DNA of 19,299 bases from Actinomycetes bacterium (GTDB lineage: Bacteria > Actinomycetota > Acidimicrobiia > Acidimicrobiales > Palsa-688). Position 1 is the first letter of the stretch, and every line of letters begins with the position of its first letter. The position numbers were made by a program, and so were the translations under genes. Below the pieces are notes generated by a model. That model had not been told where the DNA came from and did not search any database. It worked only from the letters and a program-made list of their open reading frames with translations. Of this stretch, positions 18,791 to 19,299 are shown piece after piece. The stretch spans positions 1 to 19,299 of the forward strand of contig JAKAXN010000048.1 in assembly GCA_021816565.1 (NCBI GenBank), in the 5' to 3' direction.

Positions 18791-19279
18791 TCATTGCAGG
18801 ATGAAGCTGGTGAAATAGACGGCGCTTATCTGCTGGGCCGCCCCGTCTACGGTTCCCGCGATCTTCTGGCAGTCCTTCAGGATCTCGGCCTTTACCTGCT
18901 CCCGGGCGGCAGCGGGAAGGAGGCCGTTGTAGGTATCGGCGCCGAGCACGGTGATGGCGGCGTCGTCGAAGCGGGGCAGGTCGGCGCTCAGGGTGCTGGC
19001 CGACGCCACGCTGGTGAGCTGCAGGGAGATGGACGCCTGCACCAGGTGACCGTCGGACAGGTTGACCGTCAGCTGATCGAGGGGCAGGATCTTGCCCAGC
19101 GGCACCTTCTGGCCGGGCTTGTAGTGGGGGGCCAGCAGGATGCTCTTGGCCTCGTAGCCGCCGACCAGCAGGACCAGCACGGCGATGATGATGAAGAGCT
19201 TCTTCTTCGACTTCTTGGGCGGGGCCTCGGGTTCCTCGGCCTTCGGGGCGGACTTGAGTGAAGCGGCTGTCTTGCTCAT
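18791..19279 (-). CDS. fliL: Flagellar basal body-associated protein FliL
   Basis: 162 residues from ATG 19279. A short Lys/Glu-rich cytoplasmic part (1-27) ends in PKKSKKK, followed by one membrane segment (about 28-41, LFIIIAVLVLLVGG). The periplasmic/extracellular domain has LGKILPLDQLTVNLSDGHLV and QASISLQL, and it ends SAVYFTSFILQ, the usual FliL end (FT.F..Q). FliL surrounds the stator units and affects motor torque. It is 28 bp upstream of flgN. Only a weak GCAGG precedes the start. The operon may continue from outside the right edge, as only 20 bp of upstream sequence are in view. Confidence 0.9.
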   Translation of the reverse strand: MSKTAASLKSAPKAEEPEAPPKKSKKKLFIIIAVLVLLVGGYEAKSILLAPHYKPGQKVPLGKILPLDQLTVNLSDGHLVQASISLQLTSVASASTLSADLPRFDDAAITVLGADTYNGLLPAAAREQVKAEILKDCQKIAGTVDGAAQQISAVYFTSFILQ

Positions 19280-19299
19280 GGTTGCGCCTGCTGTGAGGA

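Overview
The window is the replication-origin neighbourhood of a GC-rich bacterium, very probably a flagellated actinobacterium. Reasons: strong G/C bias at third codon positions throughout; the order dnaA-dnaN-recF-DUF721(dciA)-gyrB-gyrA followed by a DUF3566 membrane protein, which is typical of Actinomycetota; and DnaA boxes of the TTGTCCACA type common in that phylum. CsrA, FliW and flagellar genes mean a motile lineage; I lean towards the deep-branching classes such as Acidimicrobiia, but the sequence alone does not prove the class.

Layout. 1-198 is the 3' end of a plus-strand gene resembling an FkbM-type methyltransferase. It converges on dnaB (minus strand, 250-1644). A 399-bp divergent gap (1645-2043) carries DnaA boxes, a candidate dnaA promoter and a leader hairpin. 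dnaA follows (2044-3480), then a 252-bp gap with DnaA boxes and a perfect palindrome (candidate oriC), then dnaN, a 231-bp gap with a candidate terminator and a long imperfect hairpin, recF, dciA-like DUF721, gyrB, gyrA and a DUF3566 protein with a long Pro/Ala-rich N-terminus. gyrB/gyrA/DUF3566 overlap at start and stop codons, and a csrA-family gene follows 10 bp later.

The right third (13041-19279) is all minus strand: fliL, flgN, flgK, flgL, fliW and a large double-domain glycosyltransferase, closely packed and read in that order. It ends tail-to-tail against csrA with a GC-rich hairpin between.

How the genes work together. DnaA opens the origin, DnaB (possibly helped by DciA) unwinds, DnaN clamps the polymerase, RecF handles gaps and gyrase removes supercoils. 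The flagellar block encodes hook-filament junction proteins (FlgK, FlgL), their chaperone FlgN, the stator-associated FliL, and FliW, the known protein antagonist of CsrA. The glycosyltransferase may modify flagellin.

The most interesting item is the csrA gene. It encodes two CsrA domains in tandem in one 145-residue chain, a built-in pseudo-dimer with unequal halves, about 2.5 kb from fliW. Other points of interest are the DnaA-box clusters on both sides of dnaA, dnaB lying next to dnaA, a 75-bp hairpin before recF, a perfect 15-bp inverted repeat just after gyrA, and unusual residues in the quinolone-determining region of GyrA.
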